Assembly: GCF_000002235.5 (NCBI RefSeq)
Contig: NW_022145604.1
Location: 5,739,077-5,803,076, forward strand
From: Strongylocentrotus purpuratus
Taxonomy: Eukaryota; Echinodermata; Echinoidea; Camarodonta; Strongylocentrotidae
Length of the DNA stretch: 64,000 nucleotides
Direction: 5' to 3'
Below are positions 48,061 to 59,347 of the stretch, in pieces. A program made the position numbers and the translations under genes. The notes under the pieces were generated by a model. That model was given only the letters and a program-made list of their open reading frames with translations, was not told the DNA's origin and made no database searches. Within the stretch, counting starts at the first letter, position 1. Each line of letters begins with the position of its first letter.

Positions 48061-49138
48061 AATAACAATTTTGTCATGCAAAGAGGGGGAAAAAACATTA
48101 AACACAGTCGCAGAGAATTTCAGGAAATCAAAGTAAGAGCAATTTAAATACCCTACTGTCATGACTGCATTGTGTCGTCTATAGAAAGCACGTTTCGATT
48201 ATTTAACACGTAATTGTCATCTTTGCATGGTTTCAAAAGGTGAGAGGCAAAAATTCAATTCAAGTTTATTTCCACAATCTGATAAAAACTGACACAAAAC
48301 AATAAAATGGTATTGCCTTAGGTTGATTTCTTGAAAGTCTTTGCGATCGCGGTACTGATAAACTTACCGAAATGATGTGACAGGAACAAAATCTTGCGGA
48401 CAATATTCTAGTTATCTCTACCTCTCCGAGTTCCAGAATCCAGAAACACTGTTACTGACACAGATCCATCGCGGCTTTATATAGCTTTCTGGAGGTCAAG
48501 AGAATGTGCGACATAATATTTCTTTGGCCTTTATCATAATTCAGCCGAAGCGGAGCGGACAGGATGAAAAAAACAAAGAACAACACGACGTTAATTAGTT
48601 AATGTGAACTAGTCACTGTGTTTTTAATGAGAATGATCGCTGGATGAGCGATCTGCGCCAATTTTATGTTGTCGGTCTATGATCATGGTCTTCAGATTAT
48701 GTAACTATAATGTTGCAGAAGTAAACGCTCAATTTCATGCACCGGAAATATTATGCGCCTCGTAGAATTTTCGTTTCTTGGTGCCATATTGCTGTTGTCC
48801 TTCCTACTTTAAGGCAAAAGTAATTGCGTTGCAACCCCCATTTCACAAAACTTGTCATCAGTGAAAAATTACAGTTTTTGTTATGGGCTAGTGAAATCCT
48901 TGCTTCTGATTGGTTATCAGCAGATTTGTCGCTGCTTTTTGTCATTTGTCATTGAAAAAAGGCTTTGTGAAACGGGTCCCAGAAAATGTATATTTTTGAT
49001 ACACAAATACATTCTTCAAATTGCTAATTTAACAAACTTTCATACATTATGTCATTCAACAAAGTTTTAACTCAAGTCCTTCATTTTTGGACATCTTTCA
49101 CCTTGGCATCCCTTTCCATTTTCTTTTCTGTTTGTCTG

Positions 49139-49634
49139 TCTCCCTCTCTCTCTCTCTCTCTCTCTCCTCTCCTTCCATGGTATTATCCTTTACTCTCTCT
49201 CTCTCTCTTTCTCTCTCTCTCCCTCTATGTCTGTCTATCTCTCTTCCTCTCACGATCTCCTTGATCGCTACATGTATTTTACCCGTACATATATATACAT
49301 TCTCTCCTCTTTTGTTGATCCTCTCTCCCTCTTTCTTTTCTTCCCCTTTTATCTCTCCATCTCATTACCCGCTTTATTCATCCCCCTCTCTCTCTCCCCC
49401 ACCTATCTCTCTCTCTCTCTCTCTCTCTCCCCCACCTCCCCTCTCCCTCTCTCTCTCTCTCCCACCCCTCCCTCTCCCCCTCTCTCTCTCTCCCCCACCT
49501 CCCCTCTCCCCCTCTCTCTGTCCCCCACCTCCCCTCTCCCCCTCTCTCTCTCTCCCACCCCTCCCTCTCCCCCTCTCTCTCTCTCTCCCCCACCTCCCCC
49601 TCTCCCCTCTCTCTCCCTCTCTCTCTCGCTCCAC
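49139..49634. repeat. CT-rich minisatellite
   Basis: Polypyrimidine track with higher-order repeats of about 30-50 bp (CTCTCTCTCCCCCACCTCCC variants) from about 49385 to 49610. ORFs across it are artefacts of composition. Confidence 0.9.
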
Positions 49635-50899
49635 CACTGTACACTCCATTCACGCCTTATTTAATCAAAAATAATCATAAGCTTGTGTTTTTCATCAGCA
49701 TGTTTCATTTACTGTTTTAGTCCCCATAGTATACAGATTATGCATAGCAAGAAATTGTTCATAATATGACATATTTGCATAAATTAATATATAATGAGGT
49801 GGTTATCTGCTATTTCCTACTTAGTCTACGTAACACTCCAAAACATTTTATATATTCACATCGATTTAATAAAATACAACGAGGCTAAAGTAAATCCAAT
49901 GTAATGAATGAAACTGTTACATATTATACTGATTTTAAAACCTACTTTAGACCAGCGAAAAAAGAGAGAATTATAAATGTATTTTAATGCGCATGTAAAG
50001 TATGCATACCATATAAACGATTATTTGTTTGTTTGTTTGTTTGTTTGTTTGTTTTATCCACGGTTAAAACACCTGCTATCAGCCACAAGGCTGTTTTTCA
50101 GCAAGTCCGTTAAAAAATAAAACATTCACACAATATACATAAACAAAACAAATATAATTCATAATACAAATTAAAATAACAAGAATTAATGTGGAAATAA
50201 CTCTTAATAACAAGAATAGAGTGTACACTACAATTTATCATTTGCCAACACAAATTGAATATGCATTTGCATGTAGTATCATGCTGCAGCTCCTATCTCA
50301 TTCACCAAGCGCTTTGTTATTACGGTACAGAATGTGAAGCGTACTATTCTTTACGTCATCATAATTTTTGTTTTAATCCTCCGCGGTTTTGCCGCGGTAT
50401 ATCTGAAGGATGTCTAACATAATTATCAAATAACTCTGAGTGTACATGTACGTATTACCTATTAAATACCAGTACCATTATTACACTTACTGGAAAACAG
50501 AAGACATACAAACACGTCCTTTTCTTGTCAAACTAAAATATATACATTGTAAAAGGACCTCTCAAGTAACTCCATTTGTACTCCCTAAAAAAGGTATGAT
50601 AGCACCTTACCTATACGTTATAATTGCCAGCGAAAGTAAAGATTCAATCAACAACTTAATGAATTCACAATGAAGAGTTTAGTCCATGTTATAATTTTAT
50701 ACATATCGTTGATAATGTTTGATTATTGAAATTCAATACAACGGCTGATAGATTTTAGTTTCAAGAGCCATAACGTCGTTTAGAGGAAATATACTTAGGC
50801 CTACTTATACCACTTTAGGAATATAAATATATAAAATACTTATTCGATTATATTATGCCCATTGAATGTATTATTCCCCTTGGAAACGAGGCATCATTT

Positions 50900-51048
50900 G
50901 GAATTTTTAGATTTGCACGTCGACTTAGTGGACTGCTACGTGTGACGTCATTTTAAGGCCCTGTGAAACCTTTTAAGGCACTTCCATTGCCTTAAAAGGA
51001 CGTCACACGTAGCAGTCCACTATGTCGACGTGCAAATATGAAAGTCCC
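50900..51048. mobile_element. Palindromic MITE of the GGGACTTTTAG family, 149 bp
   Basis: Nearly perfect foldback: GATTTGCACGTCGAC ... GTGGACTGCTACGTGTGACG on the left, answered by CGTCACACGTAGCAGTCCAC ... GTCGACGTGCAAAT on the right. The right end is GTCCC followed by TA. Contains TGACGTCA. Confidence 0.8.
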
Positions 51049-51304
51049 TATTGGCCTGACGTAGGACTGCGTCAGTGATTGGTATGGCCTGTGATCTGCT
51101 GTGTGAGGATGACATCAGATACGAGTGACTGCAAAACGAACATTGTGTTGAATTATTGGCGTATGCGCTAATTATCTTACATGCTCGATTGGCGTAGTAA
51201 ATAACGTAATCGAAGGGACACCTCAGATGTAACGGTCGTATTTAAAACACCATGTGTCATCATACGCTCATTGTAACCGTAATACACGACGGAGTGTTAT
51301 GCCT

Positions 51305-51513
51305 CAGTCACACCTTTGCTTATTTGGCTTGCGTATTGCTGCGTATTTATGGCAAGCCGTTTTAACATAATATTCCTATTTCTTGATATAAAGAAATGAT
51401 TTTCTGTTGTAAAGCAATGGTAATTCTTGATATCAAGATATAGGAATAAATGTTAAAACGGCTTACCATAAAAACAAAGCAATACGCAAGCCAAATACGT
51501 AAAGGTGTGACTG
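51305..51513. mobile_element. Foldback MITE with CAGTCACACCTTTGC ends
   Basis: Left CAGTCACACCTTTGCTTATT and TTGGCTTGCGTATTGCT; right AGCAATACGCAAGCCAA and AAAGGTGTGACTG. Further inner arms (CAAGCCGTTTTAACAT / ATGTTAAAACGGCTTA) make most of the 209 bp palindromic. No ORF. Confidence 0.8.
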
Positions 51514-51852
51514 GAACATTAGCCAAGTATGGTTACAGGTCACTTCATTCGGACAGGGGTTAAAGTTCAAAGATACATCTTGGTTAATGAACGTCGTCCA
51601 ACGAATTAGGCGCCACTTTTTCGACCTAGGCACTTCTGATTACCGATATTCTTAAATACGCATATGCACGTAAATAACATTATTCTGGTCTTTACATATT
51701 TGTAATCATCTTGCCGATTGTACAAGAGACATAAATTTGATTGTGTTAATATGTGCTCCAATCGAGCTGAGAAGACAATTAGCGCAAATGTTGGTTGATA
51801 AAACTATTAGAACTATTCACTATCCGATCCCTTCTTGTACACGTCTTGTACA

Positions 51853-51856
<4 letters not shown>

Positions 51857-51883
<27 letters not shown>

Positions 51884-51934
51884 CCCCCCTCTCTCTCTCT
51901 CTCTCTCCCCCCTCTCTCTCTCTCTCTCTCTCTC
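51857..51934. repeat. (CT)n microsatellite
   Basis: CT dinucleotide broken by two short C runs. Confidence 0.95.
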
Positions 51935-52385
51935 ATGTAGGGCGAATGAGAAGACGCCACCACTCGCAATGACGCCGTCTTACGTCAGACAAACGACGCC
52001 TCGTGTTGCAACAGCAATGCGTTTATGCAGCTTGAATGTGCGTGATAGACAGTGTACACCTTTCCGTAAATGAAAAATGATGTCGTCAATGTTGATTAAT
52101 TGATGACATTGAGGTGACTTTGGTGAAGTGACGATACGATTCATGCACCATAAATGATGTTGATAGTGATGTCGACAGCTGCAAATCCACATCACGATAA
52201 CATTGCGAATAACTTATCAATGATGGCTAGATTTTTAGGATCCCATAATCTAACCGGGTTATCCTGTCATAATGTTATGTATTTGATTTCCTTGAACAAA
52301 ATGTACAAAATGTAAACAAAATTTGTGCTTAAAATGTATTCACTCTGGATAAATCAAATCAGATAAAAATGAAAGCGAATCAAGT

Positions 52386-55382
52386 TTATAATGGAAACGA
52401 TCGACTCAAGTATGCAGCCACTGACAACGCCGTAGCGAGCCACGCCCAACGATAGTTGCTATAGTAACGGGACACACCCATCGACTCCATGGTATTGGTG
52501 GCTACTTCTCTGCCGGTGTACTTGTTACAGAAATCATCTCGACAGCAAGCTTTGCAGTTACCAGAATGAGCGAGCTCACGGCATGTTGATTCCTCTGTGC
52601 AGTCGAATTGCCGCGTGCAGTCGCGTTCAACGTAAACATGAAGCCCGGCAGCCGTCATTATTTCCGTCTGAAAGTCAAAAGAAAAAATTATATCAAATAT
52701 AAATTATGTTTCAAGTTATCAGACCGATAATATAGAAAACAAATGTTTGTAGAAGTTAAAAACCCAGACCTATTATGTAAGCGGATTTTGCTGCATTATA
52801 CTTACCTAATCTAACTGAGATCTGAATGACATGAAACATTGTAGGATAATTTTATTTTTTTATATTTTTTTCCCAAATAAACTTTGTCCCCGGTCCATGC
52901 ATGTCCGAAATCTAAAGTACGGGTAATATGTTTTTGCATATCTTCCCCGTGAAATTAAAGGGGGGGGGGGGAATCTATTCCGTTATAATAAAAAAGAGTA
53001 TTTCTATTTACTTGATAATATTATGCACGCCTTACAAGACAAAACATAATTATGAGAAGTAATTTGATGACATCACACATAATTATGTATGTATGAGAAT
53101 TGTGCATTGAAAATGTTCACGTTATCAATGCTCTCGATATCATTAAAAACCCTTTCATCGGAGTTCCGTTTCTCTGATTATAAGCTTCTAATGAAGTCAT
53201 CCATTATCATAATTCATGAGGATCCTATATTCGCCTATCAATCTGAAACCCCGTCGACAATTTCAAACAAGCCATTTTTTCAAGAAATGCAGAATAAATC
53301 AATAAAAACCTGTGAAGTTATGAGAGTACATGATTTATTACTGTGAGCTATTCAAAGGCTGACTTAGGGATTAGAATCTAGATACGGTTAAAACTGTGAT
53401 TTTTGTCATAATACGGCTCAGTATAGTATACAGTGTGAAATATCATGACGCGTGTCTTCATCAGCTCGAGATTGCCAAATAGCCCGCTATTTCTGATTTG
53501 GGCGAGTTTTCGGGCTGGTGAAAACGCACCGGACAAATAGGGGGATATTTTGCAAACTATCACAAGATATCGTGGGATATATCCCGACCAAATATCCCGC
53601 TAATTGCAACTTCGGGCTGATGAAGACGCAAACTAACTGGATAATTTGCGATCGGAATAGAAATAGCGAAATATTTGGCAATCTCGAGCTGATGACAACA
53701 GGCCTATTGGGGAATCGGGTTGATGAATGCATATCAAAGAACTAAGTATTCATGACACAAAAGCTGTATAACTTCACGAGCGGTGCATCCACGGCATACT
53801 GAATACCGCAGCCACACCGATTAAAAAACCGATGCCATTCGGAGTAAAATGTTCACTCGGTGTGTTTTCGGTTTTGGTGTCGGTTTCGCTGGTGTGACCG
53901 GGGGGGGGGGGGGGTATGATACCTCACAGAAATCATCAATATTTCAGTAACCCGCTCGTGGGGCCGGGGCGGGGGCATGTAAGTGATAAAACCGAGGTGA
54001 CGCCGCATATATTGAAAAAAGGCTCGTGAATAGAATGATAATATTTATATTCTGTTGAAAGGTAATATAATTATGGTTTCTGTACATTTGGAAGGTTTTA
54101 TTGAAAGGTTTCAATAAAAAATGCCATAATCACAGCCCTAAGACTGTAACAATCAGTTGTTTAAAAAAAATATATACAAATTAACAAAGAAAGGGGCTAC
54201 AACAAAATAAAATACATAAGTATTTATTAAACTTGGAGGTGCTTTTCATTACGGTACAATTGAAAACATTCTTGCTAAACTAAGCGAATGAAATCGGAGT
54301 GCAAGAGGAATTTTAGGTAAAGGATTCAGGTCAATTTCCTGTAGCCATGGTCAGTACGTTGTATGTGTGCTCTGACAAATACAAATACAAAAGTAAAGCA
54401 ATACCTTTGTAAATTGTACGGGGGAATTGGCATTTATTTAGCAGTTATCAACATATTTGGCAAGCACAAACACAAACCTAACATTTCTTTGTTGGGAGTG
54501 GTTGGATGGGGTGGGAGGGGGTGGATACGTGGGACACATTCCCTGTGTGCCCTGGATGTACCCGTACTTCTTTTTTATCGATATTATGTCCCGACAAAGA
54601 TCTAATGATGAAACTTTGAAAATTATGGAATCAATCGAAATGCGTTTTGAATAAAGGGCAATGAATGGTATGGTACAAATAGTTAAAAACATATTGAGAA
54701 ACAAATCAATATAGGCCTAGGTGAAACTTACGTAGCAGTATGTGTCACATTCAATGCTTTCAAGGTCACCAGGGGAAAGGTCACAGGTCGAGTTTGAGGA
54801 TAACATGGACATGCACCGGAAGCACTTGAAGCAAGTTGAATATCCGAATAATCCTGCATGTTAGGAATGATTGAAACGACAATAAATTTTGTTAATGAGA
54901 CTATAAATTGAAAAGAGCCAAAAGCATTTAATTTGCAATCTCTGATTGAATAATAACAATATTAATAACAGTAAAATTTATTGATGATGATAATAATAAT
55001 GCTAATAATAATTTAAATAAATATAATAATAATAATAATAATAACAGCAACAACATCAACAACAATAATAATAATAGCAATAAATAATTAAATAGTAAAC
55101 ACACAGGAGATTCTGAAATTATGTGCGGGGTAGCTTACCATACTGCCCCTACCCCCCCCCCCCCCCAAAAAAAAAACCCTCCTCGACGTCCTTGATAATC
55201 AATTATTTAAACAAAATTATTGAATAAGTGCGTGAAAAGCTTGTAATTATTACATACAACTGTTTTCCCCATGTTCATTAACAATACGCATTTATGTTGA
55301 AAAAGAGGGACAGGATAATTTGTCTCAAGCACTTACCCACGAAAACGATCCAAAACAGCGGTAAGAGTGCTCCGAATATCAT
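52386..55382 (-). CDS. GPI-anchored Ly6/uPAR (three-finger) domain protein, three exons, 149 aa
   Basis: Exons on the minus strand are 55382-55337, 54853-54732 and 52667-52386; GT/AG borders, 450 nt. Residues 1-22 form a signal peptide (MIFGALLPLFWIVFVGLFGY, then cleavage near 21). The ectodomain has 13 cysteines (23, 26, 29, 39, 51, 55, 73, 79, 85, 94, 97, 98, 103), ending in CKACCRDDFCNKY, the CC...CN signature of Ly6/uPAR three-finger folds. After a Ser/Asn/Thr-rich spacer, residues 130-143 are hydrophobic (WAWLATALSVAAYL), a plausible GPI-attachment signal. Members of this family act as extracellular receptors, modulators or toxins-like ligands (family knowledge); specific function unknown. 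The exon layout (signal exon, then two domain exons) is typical for Ly6 genes. A TATA-like GCTATATAGC lies about 140 bp upstream of the ATG. The odd cysteine count leaves one possibly free. Confidence 0.82.
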
Positions 55383-55944
55383 CTTAAAGATATGAAAAAC
55401 ATCTGTATCAGAAATCCGTAGCCTTTAATGAAATCCTCGCAAGTCCAGCTACCTTTTAGATGAGAAATTAATTCATTGATACTGCGTTGCATCACTGGGA
55501 GATATGCAGACGACACGGACGCTATATAGCTATCGCGATAGCCCAGCGAAGCTCTGTGAGAGGAATTCTTTGGCGGGGTTTTCGTATTAGCATGGAATGG
55601 ACATCATGTCGTCACTCGTTCATTGGAAGTGGTACGTGATGACGTCGTGGTCGAGTCTCCGGGGGATCTAGCGACACCTTACTTCCGAACATTGGCGGCA
55701 TGGCCGGTAGCGAACTGCACTACTTCAACAAAAACAACAACATCGGTGGCGACTAATGAATAAACAATTTTAAGCGAGTGGGCCTAAAATGTGAAATGAT
55801 GATTTTTCACAAGATGGCAATTTTTGTTTGCCTACCGAGTGTCATTCTAGTGAAGTTGATATTTTGTGCATTGGCCTGGGTAGCACTATTGAGCTTATGA
55901 TTAATCTTCTTTCATAAATATATATATATATCCAAGCAAAACTA

Positions 55945-55979
55945 CTCTACTACTACTACTCCTACTACTACTACTACTC

Positions 55980-56048
<69 letters not shown>

Positions 56049-56139
56049 TTTCTACCACCACTACTACTTCTGCTGCTACTACTACTACTACTACATGTAT
56101 TACTTCTACTATTACTTCTACTACTACTACTACTACTAC

Positions 56140-56173
<34 letters not shown>

Positions 56174-56180
56174 TCTACTG
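55945..56180. repeat. (TAC)n microsatellite
   Basis: TAC trinucleotide array with scattered substitutions, about 235 bp. Confidence 0.95.
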
Positions 56181-56729
56181 CTATATCATACTACTATAAG
56201 TACCATGATACAAAAATAACAATGTATGGCCCTATGTTGAGACAATGCATAAAACAACTATATACTACTACAAATCATGTCAGGTACACGCGTAGGCAAG
56301 ATAATCGTTAGTCTTCATACATTTTTCATTTTAACGATATACCGTTCCATCGTCATCAAATTTAAACAAGACGGGAAGCAGTCTCGTCTATAGAGCCGGA
56401 TATGTTTTGTAGATCGTATGGTGACCATGGGTATGTGAACATTAAGGCGCATGTGTAAGAAAGAAACCGCGGGGGGGGGGGGGCTGGTATTATTATTCTT
56501 TTAAAGGGGGCGTCGTATAAAATGAAATGGAAAGTACCTTTTTTAAATGATAATGATATATTAATATGCTTGAAATTAATTTCTCGATTGATTTAGAGAT
56601 AACATCAATGCTCTTGTAACAATGTGTTTCGATAGTCAGCTTTGGTGTGTTATATGGATGCGTTTTAAGCGTCATATCTCCAGTTCCAAAAATATGACCT
56701 TTCACGGGCCTTTGACTGGGCAGGAAATA

Positions 56730-57341
56730 TAAGGAGAGAGAGAGGGGGGGGGGTGTATATGGGGGAGGAAGAGAGAGGGGAGATAGAGAAGGGGGAGTGA
56801 AAAGGGGGTGGGTTGGGGAAGAGACACAGAGATGGGATGGGGAAGAGAGAGCGAGAGAGGGAGAGAGAGTAGGAGAGAGTGATAGAGAATAGAGATTGAA
56901 TTTGAGTCAGAGAGAGAGAGAGGGGAGAGGGAGACGGGAAGGGAAAGAAAAAAGAGACAGAGAGAGGTGAGAGAGTGGGATGGGGAGAGAGAGGGGGTAG
57001 ATCAGTAGAGAGAGAGAGAGAGAGAGAGAAGAAAGATACTCATTATGTAGAGATTAACCAACACGGCAGAGGCTAGATTGTATTCAGTATGCTAAGGAAA
57101 GAAAGGGACTTTATTTTAAAACCCCACCGGACCCGCTCAGCCAAGGATCATGATTATTTCATCATTATTCATTATTCAACTATTCCACCAGGGCGAGTTA
57201 ATAATACAAAGACCTAGACAGTCATATCCATTCCAGGATAATGCTGTCCTCCCAAATGGTTTGAAGAATAGATTAACCTATGGAAGAGTGGGAGTAAGAG
57301 GGGAGAGGGTGAGGGGTGAAAGAGAGGGGGATATAAAGGGA

Positions 57342-57373
<32 letters not shown>

Positions 57374-57411
57374 AATAGACATACATGCAGAGTGTAATTA
57401 GTGAGGGGAGA

Positions 57412-57458
<47 letters not shown>

Positions 57459-57887
57459 AGAGGGAGAGAGGGAGAGAGAGGATGGCAAGGAGAGGTTGGG
57501 AGGGAGAGAAGGAGAGAGAGGGAGAGAAAGCGAGAGACGGAGGGAGGGGGTGTGCTTGGGACAGAGAAACCAGAAGAGCAAAATAGACACGGTTGGAAAG
57601 AAAAAATGGGGGGGGGGGGGGGGGGGGGGATAGGGGGTATACTAAGAGATGGGGAAAGGAGATTGGGTAGATGGTTAAAAAGAGATGGAGAGAAAGAATG
57701 AATAGAAGGTTAAAATGAGAAAGAGGGAAATGAGTGGGAGAGAGAGGGAGAAAAAAAATGAAAAAGGGGGAAGTGTGTGAGAGGGTACAGTTTATGAGAG
57801 AGAAAGAGAGATATAGAGAGAGAGAGATAGTGAGAGAAAGAGAGAGGGAGAGAGAGAAGGGGGTTAAAGTGAAATACAATGACCGAG

Positions 57888-57927
<40 letters not shown>

Positions 57928-57940
57928 AAAACAAAAGATG
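56730..57940. repeat. GA-rich low-complexity tract with (GA)n cores
   Basis: Polypurine sequence with perfect GA stretches near 57008-57028, 57349-57372, 57418-57448 and 57893-57923, and a G run near 57607-57629. Large ORFs on the opposite strand (Leu/Ser repeats) are compositional artefacts. Confidence 0.9.
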
Positions 57941-58383
57941 AAATGAAAAGACGGTATACAATAACCAGATACAGAACGTCTTTGGTACAGACAAAACAGA
58001 CACAACCATGTATACAAGTCCACATGCACAGCACAAATTATACAGACAACGACATGTGGCAGACAGCAAACATTTACAAAATAGAATAGCTCAATCTTTT
58101 GTTTGTTGATTTGTATTTTTGAGAGAGGTAAGTAAGACATTATCATCACAATTCAACAAAGTGCTTCTATCATTTCACTTTAGTTATTGCTTCTCTCCAA
58201 AGTCACAGAAGCACAGAACCTGAATAATGATGTTGATCCTAAGAAAATTTCAAAATGTTATAGCCGACAGTTTTTTTTCTTTGTCTAATTTATTAAAGCA
58301 AATCATGAGTTGAGCGAACAGCTAACATTATCGCAATCCTCAAAGCGATAGGTTCTCGCAGTCACTTCTCTGTCATCTGGGTA

Positions 58384-58557
58384 TTATTGTCCAAAATTGA
58401 GGTTGTAAATGTAGTTCCTCTCAAGTTTCAAATATTGATCATTCCCATTGATCAGCACTACCGCATAATCCCCTCTGGCGCCATCTCGGGTCTTCTGTAG
58501 CAGTATGGTCCCCTGACTCGCTGCTTCCCCTGCTAGTTCTCGCGTCGACTCCTCTGT
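58384..58557 (-). CDS. Possible terminal coding exon, 57 codons, of unknown affiliation
   Basis: On the minus strand a CTTCGCAG acceptor (ending 58558) precedes 57 open codons beginning TEESTRELAGEAASQG, continuing LLQKTRDGARGDYAVVLING and ending with NYIYNLNFGQ and TAA. The composition looks coding (balanced, few rare residues) and there is no internal ATG start, so it is missed by start-based searches. It lies downstream of the duplicated GVAFE exons on the same strand and may be an alternative last exon of that gene. I do not recognise the sequence. Confidence 0.4.
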   Translation of the reverse strand, partial: TEESTRELAGEAASQGTILLQKTRDGARGDYAVVLINGNDQYLKLERNYIYNLNFGQ

Positions 58558-58667
58558 CTGCGAAGTGGAACGTAGGTAAAGGGTTTACACCCTGTTGGCA
58601 AGATCATGGATGACCACGATAAGGCGCTAGTAAGCTAGGGCAGAAAGTTCATCAGTTCAGTATCGCT

Positions 58668-59312
58668 TTAATGCACCCAGTATCTAAGATTCTTTCCATA
58701 GGTCTTGTGCCAGGCACTTTCGGTTCTCTCTTTGAACTGGAGACAAGTAAAGGGAAGTATAACGAATGTTCTGCGATAGTCTTCTTCACCAGGATAGATT
58801 CTTTTTCGTTTCTCATCCGTCATGATGGTAAACTGGCTGTCACCTGGTCCACCTCTTTTGAAGCCTTCCTTCATCTGTAGAGAGTCACAACGAAGTACTT
58901 GTACTTCTTTAGTCCATTCTTTGAGCATCTTCTTCCAGGCCTTGAACTGCACCCGTCTTGTAGGTTCCGCTCTGTCATGGTGGCCGTCATAAGGTCCAGC
59001 TCTAGATCAGCCTTCCATACAGAAGCCAGGCGTTCCTCGTTGTTGATCCGTGCATGCTAGCTTTCTTCATTTATTTGTTCATAAGAACCGTCCTGTCATT
59101 GTTACTGTCAAACTCTAGCTCACATTGACTTGATTTGGCCTCTTACAGTTACAGTTCTCAAGGCGCTCTATCCCAAAATTTTCCTCAGCGCCTTCTTCCA
59201 TGCCTGGAACTGCACCAGTCTCTTTCAACATGACGTAATGGAATCTTTGTAGTCTCTCATCTGGTTTGGTGGCTAACTGGCCATCATCAGGCCTACCTCT
59301 AGCTTGAAGCAT
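58668..59312 (-). pseudogene. Degenerate exon-5-like modules of the GVAFE family
   Basis: At least two relics, on the minus strand. One around 59060-58920 contains NNEERLASVWKADLELDLMT, an obvious relative of exon 5, followed by a shifted QFKAWKKMLKEW block. Another around 59312-59120 carries PDDGQLATKPDERLQRFHYV, parallel to the module in the 3' flank of the plus-strand gene. Reading frames are broken between the blocks, so this is probably non-coding relic or UTR. Confidence 0.5.
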
Positions 59313-59347
59313 TCCTCAGACCTAGGAGTTTATAAGGAACGCCTTGC

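Larger units (their letters stand above)
46846..52385. other. 5.5-kb intergenic region upstream of the cysteine-rich peptide gene
   Basis: No gene recognised. Holds the CT tract at 46951-47105, a TTAA MITE (47164), a SINE-like fragment (47946), a CT minisatellite (49139-49634), a GGGACTTTTAG-family palindrome (50900), another foldback MITE (51305) and a CT tract (51857-51934). A tRNA-like B-box (GGTTCGATCCC, reverse strand) lies at about 47650 without a complete tRNA fold. Confidence 0.5.
55383..58383. other. 3-kb intergenic region with long microsatellites
   Basis: Contains the (TAC)n array (55945-56180), a G run near 56469 and a long GA-rich tract (56730-57060 and 57340-57940). No gene recognised. 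A short ATG-started ORF of 18 codons at about 55700 has a fair start context but no splice donor nearby. Confidence 0.5.

Noticed and set aside
49087-49674. 195-aa ORF of Ser/Leu/Pro repeats, with an opposite-strand Arg/Glu ORF
   Set aside because: It is a direct read-out of the CT minisatellite in two strands; no domain, no splice context.
53770-53905. Possible MITE with GCCACACCGA / TCGGTTTCGCTGGTGTG complementarity
   Set aside because: Inverted match is short and imperfect, and no defined ends or target duplication could be found.
55700-55757. 18-codon ORF starting MAGSELHYFNKN
   Set aside because: Good start context, but no splice donor before the stop and no homology; too short to support.
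57214-58149. 311-aa minus-strand ORF rich in Ser and Leu
   Set aside because: It translates the GA-rich tract on the opposite strand; composition alone explains its length.
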